Shown piece after piece: positions 1 to 7,866 of a DNA stretch of 64,000 bases; positions within the stretch are counted from its first letter, which is position 1, and each line of letters opens with the position of its first letter. The translations under genes were made by a program, and so were the position numbers. The notes under the pieces were generated by a model. It made no database searches. It had not been told where the DNA came from and saw nothing but the letters and a program-made list of their open reading frames with translations. Source of the DNA: an uncultured bacterium (lineage in GTDB: Bacteria > Bacillota > Clostridia > Lachnospirales > Lachnospiraceae); contig CAJMQE010000003.1 of assembly GCA_905215405.1 (NCBI GenBank), positions 1 through 64,000 of the forward strand. The letters run 5' to 3'.

Positions 1-30
1 CCCCTCAAAGATTGAGGGGCAGGGGAGTTG

Positions 31-51
31 AAGTGTCGCAGACACTTTTTT
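31..51 (+). terminator. Intrinsic terminator at window edge
   Basis: AAGTGTC pairs with GACACTT across a three-base loop and runs into a stretch of T. A second perfect hairpin, CCCCTCAA-AGA-TTGAGGGG, fills positions 1-19 but has no T-tract. The pair could end a gene left of the window or form the expression platform of a leader whose sensor lies outside the window; the sequence cannot decide between these. Confidence 0.65.
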
Positions 52-289
52 ATTTATAGGCCCATGGCAGCGATATGTTATGAGAGCACAATTCCTATAA
101 AAAGAGCTTCCCAGGAACTGCACGTTAACGGCAATCTGTATTGGCAGGCCGGCATTACCCGTCCGCAGGAGCTTTTCGGTATGCACAACCGGAAAAATAC
201 GCTTGAAGATGATACAGAGTATACAGCAGATAAGAATCGTAAATGGAACAGAAAAACATAGAAAGTCAGATCAGAAAGGATGTAAAATT
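52..289. other. Gap before the thiamine operon, no gene recognised
   Basis: This stretch has no recognisable gene. A reading frame is open from about position 28 to 261, but its TTG start lies inside the terminator hairpin and no well-spaced ribosome site serves an inner ATG at 63. Bases 140-180 are more GC-rich than their surroundings. No TPP riboswitch core (CTGAGA, ACCTGAT) is seen here, although the operon that follows makes thiamine phosphate. Confidence 0.4.
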
Positions 290-604
290 ATGAACGCAAG
301 TGTAGCAATTCAGATTTTACCAACGCTTCCAGATGAAGAGCTGGTACCAGTAGTAGATAAGGTAATCGCATATATTAAGAGTCAGGGACTTAAGACATTT
401 GTTTCTCCATTTGAAACAACGATAGAGGGAGACTATGACAAGCTGATGGAAATCGTAAAGCAGTGTCAGATCGTTGCAGTAGAAGCAGGTGCACCAGGAC
501 TGATGACATATGTCAAAATCAACTATAATCCAGAAGGAATTCTTACGATCAATCAGAAAACGGACAAATATATGGCAGGAAACAATGAAAAAGAGTGGGA
601 ATAG
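290..604 (+). CDS. Thiamine-binding protein, YqgV/MTH1187 family
   Basis: A 104-residue protein of the small ferredoxin-like-fold family (Pfam Thiamine_BP, formerly DUF77) whose members bind thiamine or its hydroxymethylpyrimidine part. The family opening is visible (VAIQILPTLPDEE), as is the alternating pattern ending in a VKINYNP strand. It has no signal peptide, so it should be cytoplasmic. I chose ATG 290 because AGAAAGGA lies nine bases upstream; the open frame extends further left but without a ribosome site. It is the first gene of a tight set with thiM, thiE and a HAD phosphatase, which fits a role in holding or delivering a thiamine precursor. The exact ligand is inferred from family and context. 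Confidence 0.85.
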   Translation: MNASVAIQILPTLPDEELVPVVDKVIAYIKSQGLKTFVSPFETTIEGDYDKLMEIVKQCQIVAVEAGAPGLMTYVKINYNPEGILTINQKTDKYMAGNNEKEWE

Positions 605-613
605 GTGAATAAA

Positions 614-1459
614 ATGCAAGCAGATATCATAGAACAGAGCAGAGAGGTTTTTTCTAATATCAGAAAAAAACATCCAGTCGTACATAACATATCTAATATT
701 GTAACAGCCAACGATTGTGCGAATATGACATTGGCCTGTGGTGGTTCTCCTACAATGGCAGATGATCCGAAGGAAGTCGAAGAAATTACGGCAGCCTGTA
801 ACGGGTTTGTACTGAATATGGGAAATATCGGAGGCGATCAGGAAGAGGCCATGCTTTTGGCAGGACAAAAGAATAATGAAGTGGGGCATCCCCTGTTGCT
901 CGATCCTGTAGGCGCTGGTGCAGCAGCTAGGAGAAATGAAGTATTGGACCATCTACTTCATCGTATTCATTTTTCAGTGATCCGCGGAAATATTTCGGAG
1001 ATTAAATATATCGGTGGAAAAAGCGGTGGTGCAAAGGGAGTCGATGCAGCAGCTGGGGAACTGGCAACGGAGGAAAATATCGATGCTGTCGTTGCCTATG
1101 CAAAACAGCTGAGTGCATCGCTTGATACGGTCATTGTAATCAGTGGTCCAATTGATGTGGTAGCGGATGCAAAGGAAGCCTACATTATTCGGAATGGACA
1201 CCCGATGATGGCTGGGATAACAGGAACTGGTTGCATGCAGTCAAGTGCACTTGGCGTTTTTATTGCAGCGAATCCAGATGATATATTAAGAGCGACTGCA
1301 ATCGGTGTTAGTGCATATGGATATGCAGGAGAACTGGCGCATAAAAAGATGCTGGAAAGCGATGGAAGCTTCAATACGCTGCGTATGCATCTGATCGATT
1401 ATATGGCCAAGATGGACGCTGAACTGTTCTGTAAAGGTGCTAAAATTGAGAAAAGATAG
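614..1459 (+). CDS. thiM: Hydroxyethylthiazole kinase ThiM
   Basis: Phosphorylates 4-methyl-5-(2-hydroxyethyl)thiazole with ATP, making the thiazole half of thiamine phosphate in salvage. Family marks are the N-terminal PVVHNISNIV segment, LLDPVGAGA in the middle and the C-terminal GITGTGCMQSSALG loop that carries the conserved cysteine and the anion hole. At about 281 residues it is slightly longer than usual. ATG 614 sits six bases after AGGTG; an in-frame GTG at 605, directly after the upstream stop, is the alternative start. The cytoplasmic product would feed ThiE, encoded just downstream. The near-abutting arrangement with the thiamine-binding gene suggests translational coupling. Confidence 0.95.
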   Translation: MQADIIEQSREVFSNIRKKHPVVHNISNIVTANDCANMTLACGGSPTMADDPKEVEEITAACNGFVLNMGNIGGDQEEAMLLAGQKNNEVGHPLLLDPVGAGAAARRNEVLDHLLHRIHFSVIRGNISEIKYIGGKSGGAKGVDAAAGELATEENIDAVVAYAKQLSASLDTVIVISGPIDVVADAKEAYIIRNGHPMMAGITGTGCMQSSALGVFIAANPDDILRATAIGVSAYGYAGELAHKKMLESDGSFNTLRMHLIDYMAKMDAELFCKGAKIEKR

Positions 1460-1512
1460 AAGAACGTGTTAGAGCCTTGATAGAGACAGAAGAAGGAAAG
1501 GACAGACGGGAA

Positions 1513-2169
1513 ATGACAGATAAAGAGTACAAAAAACAGATCAGGAAGGCTTTACGGCTATATGCAATTACAGATAGATACTGGCTTAACGGTGCAAAAC
1601 TCAGTGACCAGGTAGAGGATGTCCTGAAAAATGGAGCAACTTTCTTACAATTGAGAGAAAAGAGTTTTAATCACAAGGAAATGGTAGAAGAAGCAAGAGA
1701 AATTCAAAAGCTGGCAAAAGCCTATCAGGTGCCATTTGTCATAAATGACGATATCATGGCTGCAAAGGAGATTGATGCGGATGGTGTCCATATTGGACAG
1801 AGCGATATGGAGTACAGTAAAGCAAGACAAATCCTTGGTGAGGATAAAATCATCGGGGTATCCGCTGGCAATTTAAGCGAGGCAGTCAGAGCAGAACAGA
1901 TGGGCGCAGATTATATAGGAATCGGTGCCATTTTTCATACGGATACCAAAGAGGATGCTAAGGATATGTCTCGGGAAACACTGTTGCAGATTACAAGTGC
2001 AGTACATATCCCTATTGTTGCAATTGGAGGGATTACACAGGAAAATATGTCCTATCTGAAAGATACCGGAGTAGATGGAATCTCCGTGATCAGTGCCATA
2101 TTTGGAGCAAAAGATCCTGGGCAGGCGACGGCAGCACTTTTAGAGAAAACAAAAGAAGTTTTTAGATAA
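1513..2169 (+). CDS. thiE: Thiamine-phosphate synthase ThiE
   Basis: Joins hydroxymethylpyrimidine diphosphate to thiazole phosphate to give thiamine phosphate. This is a complete TIM-barrel enzyme of about 218 residues: YAITDRYW at the N-terminus, QLREKS, then VINDD and HIGQSD which bind the diphosphate and magnesium, GADYIGIGAIF and the closing AIGGI loop. The frame is open from a TTG at 1477, but ATG 1513 with GAAGGAAAGG upstream gives the normal N-terminus for the family. It lies 53 bases after thiM and 12 bases before the HAD gene, so all four genes are probably one transcript. Its partner kinase gene thiD is in a separate riboswitch-controlled unit at 8050. Confidence 0.95.
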   Translation: MTDKEYKKQIRKALRLYAITDRYWLNGAKLSDQVEDVLKNGATFLQLREKSFNHKEMVEEAREIQKLAKAYQVPFVINDDIMAAKEIDADGVHIGQSDMEYSKARQILGEDKIIGVSAGNLSEAVRAEQMGADYIGIGAIFHTDTKEDAKDMSRETLLQITSAVHIPIVAIGGITQENMSYLKDTGVDGISVISAIFGAKDPGQATAALLEKTKEVFR

Positions 2170-2181
2170 AGGAAGTTTTGC

Positions 2182-2808
2182 ATGAACAAAGATATAATAT
2201 TTGACATGGACGGTACACTGCTGGATTCCATGCCAGTGTGGGAAAATCTCGGAAGTATGTATTTAAAAAGCTGTGGAGCAGAGCCGGAAAAAGGGCTTTC
2301 CAAAATCATTGAAATGATGACACTGGAAGAGTCAGCAGCATATTTTAAAGATACCTATCTTCCTCAGAAAAATGTGGATGAAATCAAAAAAGGAATCTTA
2401 TTGTTCATTCAGGGACAGTATGAAAATGTCATACCTCTCAAAGCAGGAAGAAAGGCATTATTGCAACAGTTGTCCCAGAGTGGTGCCACGATGTGTATTC
2501 TGACGACATCAGATGAACATTGTGCACGTGCGGCACTTGAACGACTTGGAGTATATCAGTATTTTCAGAGAATCCTGACAAGTGAAGAATTAAATCTGAG
2601 CAAACGGACACCACAGATCTACCTTAAGACCTGTAGTGAAATGGGGTTTCGTCCGGAAAATACAACTGTTTACGAAGACGGACTGACGCAGGTAAAGATG
2701 GCAAAGACAGCTGGATGTAGAGTGATTGCAGCTTTTGATGAGTCCAGCAGGAAAGATTGGAATGAAATTATGCAGTTTGCAGATGAAATTCTGGAACCAC
2801 TTAATTAA
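2182..2808 (+). CDS. HAD-family phosphatase in the thiamine operon
   Basis: A 208-residue haloacid-dehalogenase hydrolase of the beta-phosphoglucomutase-like branch. Motif I is DMDGT near the N-terminus, with nucleophile and acid aspartates; motif II is LTTSD; the motif III lysine lies in NLSKRTP; motif IV is VYEDG. A helical cap is inserted after motif I. AAAGGAAG stands nine bases before the ATG. The family hydrolyses small phosphate esters and sequence alone does not give the substrate. Because it starts 12 bases after thiE, dephosphorylation of thiamine phosphate or of a precursor phosphate is an attractive inference but is not shown. Confidence 0.85.
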   Translation: MNKDIIFDMDGTLLDSMPVWENLGSMYLKSCGAEPEKGLSKIIEMMTLEESAAYFKDTYLPQKNVDEIKKGILLFIQGQYENVIPLKAGRKALLQQLSQSGATMCILTTSDEHCARAALERLGVYQYFQRILTSEELNLSKRTPQIYLKTCSEMGFRPENTTVYEDGLTQVKMAKTAGCRVIAAFDESSRKDWNEIMQFADEILEPLN

Positions 2809-3036
2809 AATATAAAATAGTTATTTGATAGAAGTGACTTTTTCTATAGTGCAGAATGCTCAATGCATACGAAACATAGGTAAAAAGTATCAGAAAGATT
2901 GGTAGAATATACGAATGGAAATTTTTGTATATCCTTGTTATACTAATAAGGTTGATTTACAGGCGGTATTAAAATCGATGGAAAACGGTTTGGGAGAGGC
3001 TGTTTTCAAAGCAGAACAAAAAAGGAGTATGGAAAA

Positions 3037-3969
3037 ATGCAGAATTTTAAAAATTTTCTACCAGATGCCGATTTTAAGAAAAGATCAGCATCCACATCCT
3101 ATGGTACCTATCAGGGATTTTATATTACGGTGAACAGAGCTACACAGAACGCTTACCGTGTCATTATCAATGCAAGTAAAAAGGATGATGATTATTCCAT
3201 GTTAAAACGCTTTCTTGCTGACTTTGGCGCTGCGAGAAAGAATGTAAAAGCTATTTATTATGAAAATGCAACAGTTGTCATGGAAGTAGTACCAAGCTTT
3301 TGTAAAAATGTATTTAAAGCAATGAACGAATGTGTTCCCGATGTTGTGGCATATCTGAAGAAAGAAATGTATACGACAGGATGTGAAATCTGTGGTGATG
3401 AATTTGTTGAAAGCTATACGATCAACGGAACGAGCCATTTCATCTGTAGTAACTGCAGCAATGAAATCGTGCAGGCATTTGAAGCAAACAAACAACAGAA
3501 GCAGAATGAAAAATCAAAGGTGATCCCAGGTATTATTGGTGCATTACTCGGCAGTCTTCTCGGCGTATTATGCTGGGTCATCATATTTAAACTTGGATAT
3601 ATTGCAGCAATTTCAGGTATTATCATGGTGATCTGCGCAGCAAAAGGTTATGAACTGCTCGGTGGAAACGTTGATATTAAAGGAATTGTAATTGTATGTG
3701 TCATTTCTCTTATCATGATTTACTTTGCAAATCAGATCGGATGGACATGGGAAGCATATGATGCATTGTCAGAGAGTCGTGCAAATCTGTCATTCTTTGA
3801 TGTATATCGAAACTTGATGGATTTAATTAGATATAGTGACTGCACAAGAGAATTCTATGGCGATCTTGCAATGGGATATTTCTTTGCTGTTGTTGGTGCT
3901 GCATCAACAGTGATAAGCTATGTACGTGCAGCAAAAGCAAATTATAAAGTGGTAAAAAATCAGCAGTAA
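3037..3969 (+). CDS. Zinc-ribbon membrane protein of unknown function
   Basis: I do not recognise a named family. The 310-residue product has a soluble N-terminal half of about 115 residues. A probable zinc ribbon follows (CEICGDEF, then CSNCSNE about twenty residues later), then a charged linker, then about four hydrophobic segments forming a C-terminal membrane domain. AAGGAG lies ten bases before the ATG. It stands alone, with 228 bases of gap before it and a terminator after it. A possible extended -10 (TGTTATACT) lies at about 2937-2944, but no good -35 accompanies it. The layout suggests a membrane-anchored cytosolic sensor or adaptor, which is inference only. Confidence 0.7.
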   Translation: MQNFKNFLPDADFKKRSASTSYGTYQGFYITVNRATQNAYRVIINASKKDDDYSMLKRFLADFGAARKNVKAIYYENATVVMEVVPSFCKNVFKAMNECVPDVVAYLKKEMYTTGCEICGDEFVESYTINGTSHFICSNCSNEIVQAFEANKQQKQNEKSKVIPGIIGALLGSLLGVLCWVIIFKLGYIAAISGIIMVICAAKGYELLGGNVDIKGIVIVCVISLIMIYFANQIGWTWEAYDALSESRANLSFFDVYRNLMDLIRYSDCTREFYGDLAMGYFFAVVGAASTVISYVRAAKANYKVVKNQQ

Positions 3970-4041
3970 GGCAGTAAAGTATGAAGTAATATAAATATAA
4001 AAATAAATATAAAAATACATAAGCAAGAAGCTGACAGGAAG

Positions 4042-4107
4042 AAATCCGGTTTTGGTCTGGAATCACAGAGGTGTGAGACAGGCGGAACCGGATTTTTCTT
4101 TTTTTCT
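4042..4107 (+). terminator. Terminator after the zinc-ribbon membrane protein
   Basis: AAATCCGGTT pairs with AACCGGATTT across a partly paired interior and is followed by a long run of T broken by one C. It ends the transcript of the gene that stops at 3969. Confidence 0.85.
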
Positions 4108-4139
4108 TAGGAGGAATATGGTAGAATCCAGATTAGGGA

Positions 4140-4330
4140 AGATACAAGTATAATAGATACAAGTATAATTAGATACAAGTACAATTAGATACAAGTATAA
4201 TTAGATACAAGTACAATTAGATACAGGTACAATTAGATACAGGTATAATTAGATACAGGTACAATTAGATAAAAGTATAATTAGATACAAATACAATTAG
4301 AAAAAGGTATAATTAGAAAAAATTCCAATT
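4140..4330. repeat. Tandem array of twelve 16-bp units
   Basis: The unit is AGATACAAGTATAATT; the first copy has 15 bases. The early units alternate strictly between TATAATT and TACAATT, implying expansion by a 32-bp double unit. Copies decay toward the right (AGATAAAAG, then AGAAAAAG). Every TATAATT unit carries a perfect -10 hexamer, but no matching -35 boxes are visible. The array lies inside the 614-base gap upstream of the Crp/Fnr gene. The remaining gap sequence up to 4480 is AT-rich with scattered related fragments and no gene. Confidence 0.95.
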
Positions 4331-4483
4331 GGGATAGATATCTAATAAGAACAGATAAGAATCACAATAAAGGTCCTAATTAGGATAGTATAGAGATTCC
4401 GATAAGGTTAGTATAGAAAAAAGTTAGAATTAGAAATAAAGTATAGAGGCAGATCAGGCATAAAACTGGAACATTCATTGTTA

Positions 4484-4525
4484 TGTGACCTGGTCACAGA
4501 GAATGCATTTCTGTAGTGTTATAGT
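4484..4525 (+). promoter_or_regulatory. Crp-like palindrome and extended -10 before the Crp/Fnr gene
   Basis: TGTGACC-T-GGTCACA at 4484-4498 is a perfect inverted repeat close to the Crp box (TGTGA-N6-TCACA) but with a five-base centre. An extended -10, TGTTATAGT, ends at 4525, with no good -35. With a start near 4532 the palindrome centre falls at about -41, the place where Crp/Fnr proteins act as class II activators. Positive autoregulation is the natural inference. Confidence 0.65.
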
Positions 4526-4583
4526 AAGGATACCGCAAAAGCAGATTAAGGCAGAAATCCATTCTTAGAAATAGGAAAGAGGA

Positions 4584-5243
4584 ATGAGTATGGTAGAAAA
4601 ACTTCCGTTCTGGAATGATCTTTCAGAAAAAGAAAAAGCAGAAGTCAGTGAGCATGCAAGGACACAGCATTTTGCAAAGGGAACAGTCCTTCATGCAGGA
4701 CAGCAGGATTGTTCAGGATTATTTCTGGTAGAAAACGGACGGGCAAGAGCTTATATTGTGACACAGGATGGCAAAGAAGTAACGTTGTTCCGGCTGACAG
4801 AAGGAAATGTCTGCATCTTTTCAGCGTCATGTTTGTTAAAAAATATCACATTTGATGTGTGGGTCTGTGCAGAAACAGATATTGATACAGTTTTGCTTCC
4901 ATCTGCTGTGTATAATCGCATTTCTCAGAAAAATATTGAGCTCGCCAATTTTACGAAAGAGGTGCTTAGTGAGCGGCTTTCCGATATCATGTGGGTACTT
5001 GAGCAGATTCTGTTTCAGACATTTGATGTCCGACTTGCAGGATTCCTTTTGGAGGAAAGTAATTATGAGGAATCCAATGAAATTCATCTGACGCATGAAC
5101 AGATCGCAAGGCACCTGGGAAGTGCAAGGGAAGTGGTATCCCGTATGCTAAAGACTTTTGAAGATGAGGGAATCATTTGCATGGGACGGGGAAAGATTAC
5201 GATTACTGATGCTGTCGAACTGCGTGCAAAAGCGGGGTATTAG
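4584..5243 (+). CDS. Crp/Fnr-family transcriptional regulator
   Basis: A 219-residue regulator with an N-terminal cyclic-nucleotide-binding-type beta barrel (about 1-115), a long dimer helix, and a C-terminal winged helix-turn-helix (about 160-215). The recognition helix reads AREVVSRML; its R-E-x-x-x-R spacing matches the helix with which E. coli Crp reads TGTGA. There is no N-terminal cysteine cluster of the oxygen-sensing Fnr type, and the ligand is unknown. ATG 4584 follows AGGAAAG; ATG 4590 is an equally good start. The palindrome 86 bases upstream matches the predicted specificity. The next gene, a cysteine-rich small protein, begins 26 bases later and is probably co-transcribed. Confidence 0.9.
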   Translation: MSMVEKLPFWNDLSEKEKAEVSEHARTQHFAKGTVLHAGQQDCSGLFLVENGRARAYIVTQDGKEVTLFRLTEGNVCIFSASCLLKNITFDVWVCAETDIDTVLLPSAVYNRISQKNIELANFTKEVLSERLSDIMWVLEQILFQTFDVRLAGFLLEESNYEESNEIHLTHEQIARHLGSAREVVSRMLKTFEDEGIICMGRGKITITDAVELRAKAGY

Positions 5244-5269
5244 TCAAAGTACAGAAAGCAGGGATAAAG

Positions 5270-5680
5270 ATGTCAGAGAGAACGAAAAAAGCAGTTGAAA
5301 ATCACAGAAAAGGGTATAATTGCTGCCAGGCGGTAGCATGTGCATTTTGTGATCTTACCGGAATAGAAGAAACAACGATGTTTAAAATGACTGAAGGATT
5401 TGGTACGGGTATGGGCTGCATGGAAGCAACATGTGGTGCAATTAGTGGTGCGGTGACAATTTTAGGACTGATGCACAGCAGTGCAAATCTGAATGCACCA
5501 GATTCAAAAGCAAATACCTATCGCTATACGAGAGAAGTTGTAAAAGCTTTTCAGGAGAAAAATCAGGCAATCCGTTGTAAGGATCTGAAAGGAATCGAAA
5601 CAAAGCAGGTATTGAGAAGCTGCCCAGGCTGTGTGGAAGATGCAGCAGAGATTCTGGAAAAGCTTCTTTTACAGGAGTAG
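5270..5680 (+). CDS. C-GCAxxG-C-C family redox-type protein
   Basis: A 136-residue protein of the family named for its cysteine pattern (TIGR01909). Visible marks are NCCQAV near residue 18, a central GMGCMEATCGAISGA stretch and a final SCPGCVEDA pair. The conserved cysteines suggest metal or redox chemistry, but the family's reaction is not established. It has no signal peptide. It follows the Crp/Fnr gene by 26 bases and ends before a strong bidirectional terminator, so the two genes look like one unit. A role in a stress or electron-transfer response run by that regulator is inferred. Confidence 0.85.
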   Translation: MSERTKKAVENHRKGYNCCQAVACAFCDLTGIEETTMFKMTEGFGTGMGCMEATCGAISGAVTILGLMHSSANLNAPDSKANTYRYTREVVKAFQEKNQAIRCKDLKGIETKQVLRSCPGCVEDAAEILEKLLLQE

Positions 5681-5705
5681 AATTTGCTCATACAGCAGTG
5701 GATTT

Positions 5706-5754
5706 AAAAAGAGGCTGGAACGATACAGGGTATCGTGTTCCGGCCTCTTTTTGT
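5706..5754. terminator. Bidirectional terminator
   Basis: GAGGCTGGAACGATAC pairs with TATCGTGTTCCGGCCTC, flanked by A-rich sequence on the left and T on the right. It can therefore serve the rightward gene ending at 5680 and the leftward gene ending at 5856. Confidence 0.9.
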
Positions 5755-5855
5755 CTGGTAAATTTATTCACTTAGAATCATGCCCGATTTGATGTAGCAA
5801 GATTGACTGGAAATCCATTCGTTGGCATTGCATCAAAAAGAGCAGGTGAAGCAGG

Positions 5856-7025
5856 TTAGAAGAAGATGTGGTTACCGATGACAGTACCACCGGTCTCGCC
5901 GTCCTGCTTTACATGAAAGAAAATAGCATTGATTGTTATGTTTCCACCGAGCACTTCTTGTGCGGCCTGATAACAGGTACTGTTGGCGCCACGTGCTAAA
6001 ACCATCGCAAAACGTCCACTGGTAACTGGTGTGAACTGTCCGGACTGATAGATGACACCGGAAATACTGTTCGGCCATCTGGAAGAGGATACACGGTTGA
6101 GCACGGTACTTCCAACTGCGAGTTTACCTTCGTACGATTCTCCACCAGCTTCGCATTCAATAATAGCAGCGAGCATGTCGACATCAGATGCAGAATAGGA
6201 TCCGGTGTACGGAGTGATCGTGGCCGAAGCCGAAGTGGTCGATGAATCGGTACCAGCACTGGCAGCAGCTGCAGCAGCCTCCTGGCGTCTGGCTTCTTCC
6301 TCAGCTTCCCTTTCAATTTTTTCCTGTGCGATTCGTTCCTGTTCGAGCTGTGCTTCCAAAGCTTTTGCCTGTTCTTCAGCATCAGAGATATTCTGGGTGT
6401 TGGAATCGTATTGGGTCTGTGCAGATGCAACAAGTGTATTCAGATTATTCTGCTTATCCTGTGCATTTGCCTTCAATACATCCAGAGAATCCTTATCCGC
6501 CTGTAGCTGTGCTGCGTATTCGGACTGTGTCACGTAGGTATCATGCAGTTTTTCCAGCATGTTTCGATCGTATTCACTGATCTTTTCAACATATTCAGAT
6601 TTTTGCAGTACTTCACTGAGACTGTTGGAAGAAAAAATAAGATCCAAAGAAGAAGTGGTCCCATGTTCATACATATATTGAATACGCTTTTTCATCGCAC
6701 TGTATTGTTCTGCTTCTGACTGCTCAAGTTCAGCCAGCTTTACAGTTAGTTCATCAATTTCACTCTGTTTTCCTGAAATCTGGGAATTAATAGAATCAAG
6801 ATCGGCAGCAACATCAGTAAGCTGTGAATTCAGAGAGGAGATATTTCCCTCAAGTTCGTCCTGCTGTTGATTCAGATCATCAATCTGCTGATTCGTATTA
6901 TCAAGATCATCCTGTGTTGTTGCGTATGAAAACAGCGGCATAGCTGTTGTAGTCACAAGTAAAGACAGGAAGGCGGTAAAAGTCAGAGTCTTAATTTTAG
7001 TAACTTTCCCTTTTCTTGTTTTCAT
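5856..7025 (-). CDS. Secreted cell-wall hydrolase, PcsB-like coiled coil plus SleB domain
   Basis: A 389-residue exported protein. A signal peptide ends near residue 36 (FSYATTQDD). A long coiled coil follows (about 37-240, rich in Q, D, N and E), like the N-terminal segment of PcsB and the FtsEX-linked hydrolases, then an Ala/Thr/Ser-rich linker. The C-terminal domain (about 280-389) is of the SleB/CwlJ type (Hydrolase_2), with the AAIIECEAGGE and VLNRV motifs. The likely substrate is peptidoglycan, at division or during growth, controlled by the coiled coil; this role is inferred from family. No sporulation context is seen. AAGGA lies a few bases upstream of the ATG on the minus strand. Confidence 0.9.
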   Translation of the reverse strand: MKTRKGKVTKIKTLTFTAFLSLLVTTTAMPLFSYATTQDDLDNTNQQIDDLNQQQDELEGNISSLNSQLTDVAADLDSINSQISGKQSEIDELTVKLAELEQSEAEQYSAMKKRIQYMYEHGTTSSLDLIFSSNSLSEVLQKSEYVEKISEYDRNMLEKLHDTYVTQSEYAAQLQADKDSLDVLKANAQDKQNNLNTLVASAQTQYDSNTQNISDAEEQAKALEAQLEQERIAQEKIEREAEEEARRQEAAAAAASAGTDSSTTSASATITPYTGSYSASDVDMLAAIIECEAGGESYEGKLAVGSTVLNRVSSSRWPNSISGVIYQSGQFTPVTSGRFAMVLARGANSTCYQAAQEVLGGNITINAIFFHVKQDGETGGTVIGNHIFF

Positions 7026-7218
7026 AATTATCCTTATAATACTCCTTTATTTATAAGATACATCAATATTTTAACATTTATACGTTATTGTTACAAGTGG
7101 ACGGAAAAATACAGATGAAAAACACGGGGTAAGATGCTATAATGTTCGTAAAAAATGCAGAGAAATACAGAGGTTGACATAAAAATAACGGAAGAAATTA
7201 CCACGGAGGAACTTGGAT

Positions 7219-7761
7219 ATGAAAATTGAGATGGGAAGACCTGAAAACTGCGAAGAAAGATTGGAAAAAGAAAGCAGGGTCTATGATTGTCTGGATGGAT
7301 TAAAAATAGAGTACTGGAGAGTGGATCATGAGGAAGCAGCAACGATGGAGGCATGCGAACAGGTAGGGAAGGCTTTGGATGTGCTAATTTGCAAGAATCT
7401 ATTTTTGTGCAATAGGCAGAAAACGGATTTTTATCTGTTGCTGATGCCGGGCGATAAGCCATTTAAGACAAAAGAACTTTCCAGTCAGATTCATAGTGCG
7501 AGATTATCATTTGCACCAGAGGAGCAGATGCTTGAATTCCTGAATATCGCACCTGGATCGGTCAGTGTCATGGGACTAATGAATGATACCGATAACCGGG
7601 TAAAACTACTTGTTGATGAAGATGTGTTCCAGGGGGAGTACCTTGGCTGTCATCCGTGCATCAATACGTCGAGCCTGAAAATCAGAACAAAGGATGTTTT
7701 TGAAAAATTTCTTCCAGCTGTACATCATGACTGGATCTCGGTTCATCTGACGGGAGAATAA
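7219..7761 (+). CDS. YbaK/ProX-type aminoacyl-tRNA deacylase
   Basis: A 180-residue protein of the YbaK/ProRS-associated fold in the ProX/PrdX branch. These cytoplasmic enzymes hydrolyse mischarged tRNA such as alanyl-tRNAPro. Family marks are DHEEAATMEA, KNLFLCNR, YLLLMPGDK, and a PGSVSVMGLMND segment followed by the GCHPCINTSSL active region. ATG 7219 follows CGGAGGA with eight bases of spacing; an in-frame TTG at 7213 is too close to that site. It is a single gene between the minus-strand wall hydrolase and the TPP leader. A -10 box TATAAT is seen at 7138-7143. Substrate assignment comes from the family. Confidence 0.9.
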   Translation: MKIEMGRPENCEERLEKESRVYDCLDGLKIEYWRVDHEEAATMEACEQVGKALDVLICKNLFLCNRQKTDFYLLLMPGDKPFKTKELSSQIHSARLSFAPEEQMLEFLNIAPGSVSVMGLMNDTDNRVKLLVDEDVFQGEYLGCHPCINTSSLKIRTKDVFEKFLPAVHHDWISVHLTGE

Positions 7762-7804
7762 GAAGGAGTAGGACAGAGAAGATGGAAAAAAATTCATATT
7801 TTTC

Positions 7805-7832
7805 TTGAAATGTAAAATTAACGTAGTATAAT
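7805..7832 (+). promoter_or_regulatory. Promoter of thiD-cytX
   Basis: TTGAAA at 7805-7810 and TATAAT at 7827-7832 are separated by 16 bases, upstream of the TPP riboswitch. Confidence 0.8.
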
Positions 7833-7866
7833 GATAAAGAATTTGTACAACAAAAATCGTATTAGA

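Noticed and set aside
28..261. Open frame of 77 codons at the left edge
   Set aside because: Its TTG start lies inside a terminator hairpin and no inner ATG has a well-placed ribosome site; no family is recognised.
2915..3133. Open frame of 72 codons before and overlapping the zinc-ribbon protein gene
   Set aside because: It has no ribosome site and overlaps the well-supported start at 3037 in another frame.
4140..4330. CRISPR-like regular repeats
   Set aside because: The period is 16 bases with no unique spacers between copies and no cas genes nearby; it is a simple tandem repeat.
6205..6580. Long plus-strand frames opposite the cell-wall hydrolase
   Set aside because: They are antisense shadows of a low-complexity coiled-coil gene, with no ribosome sites.
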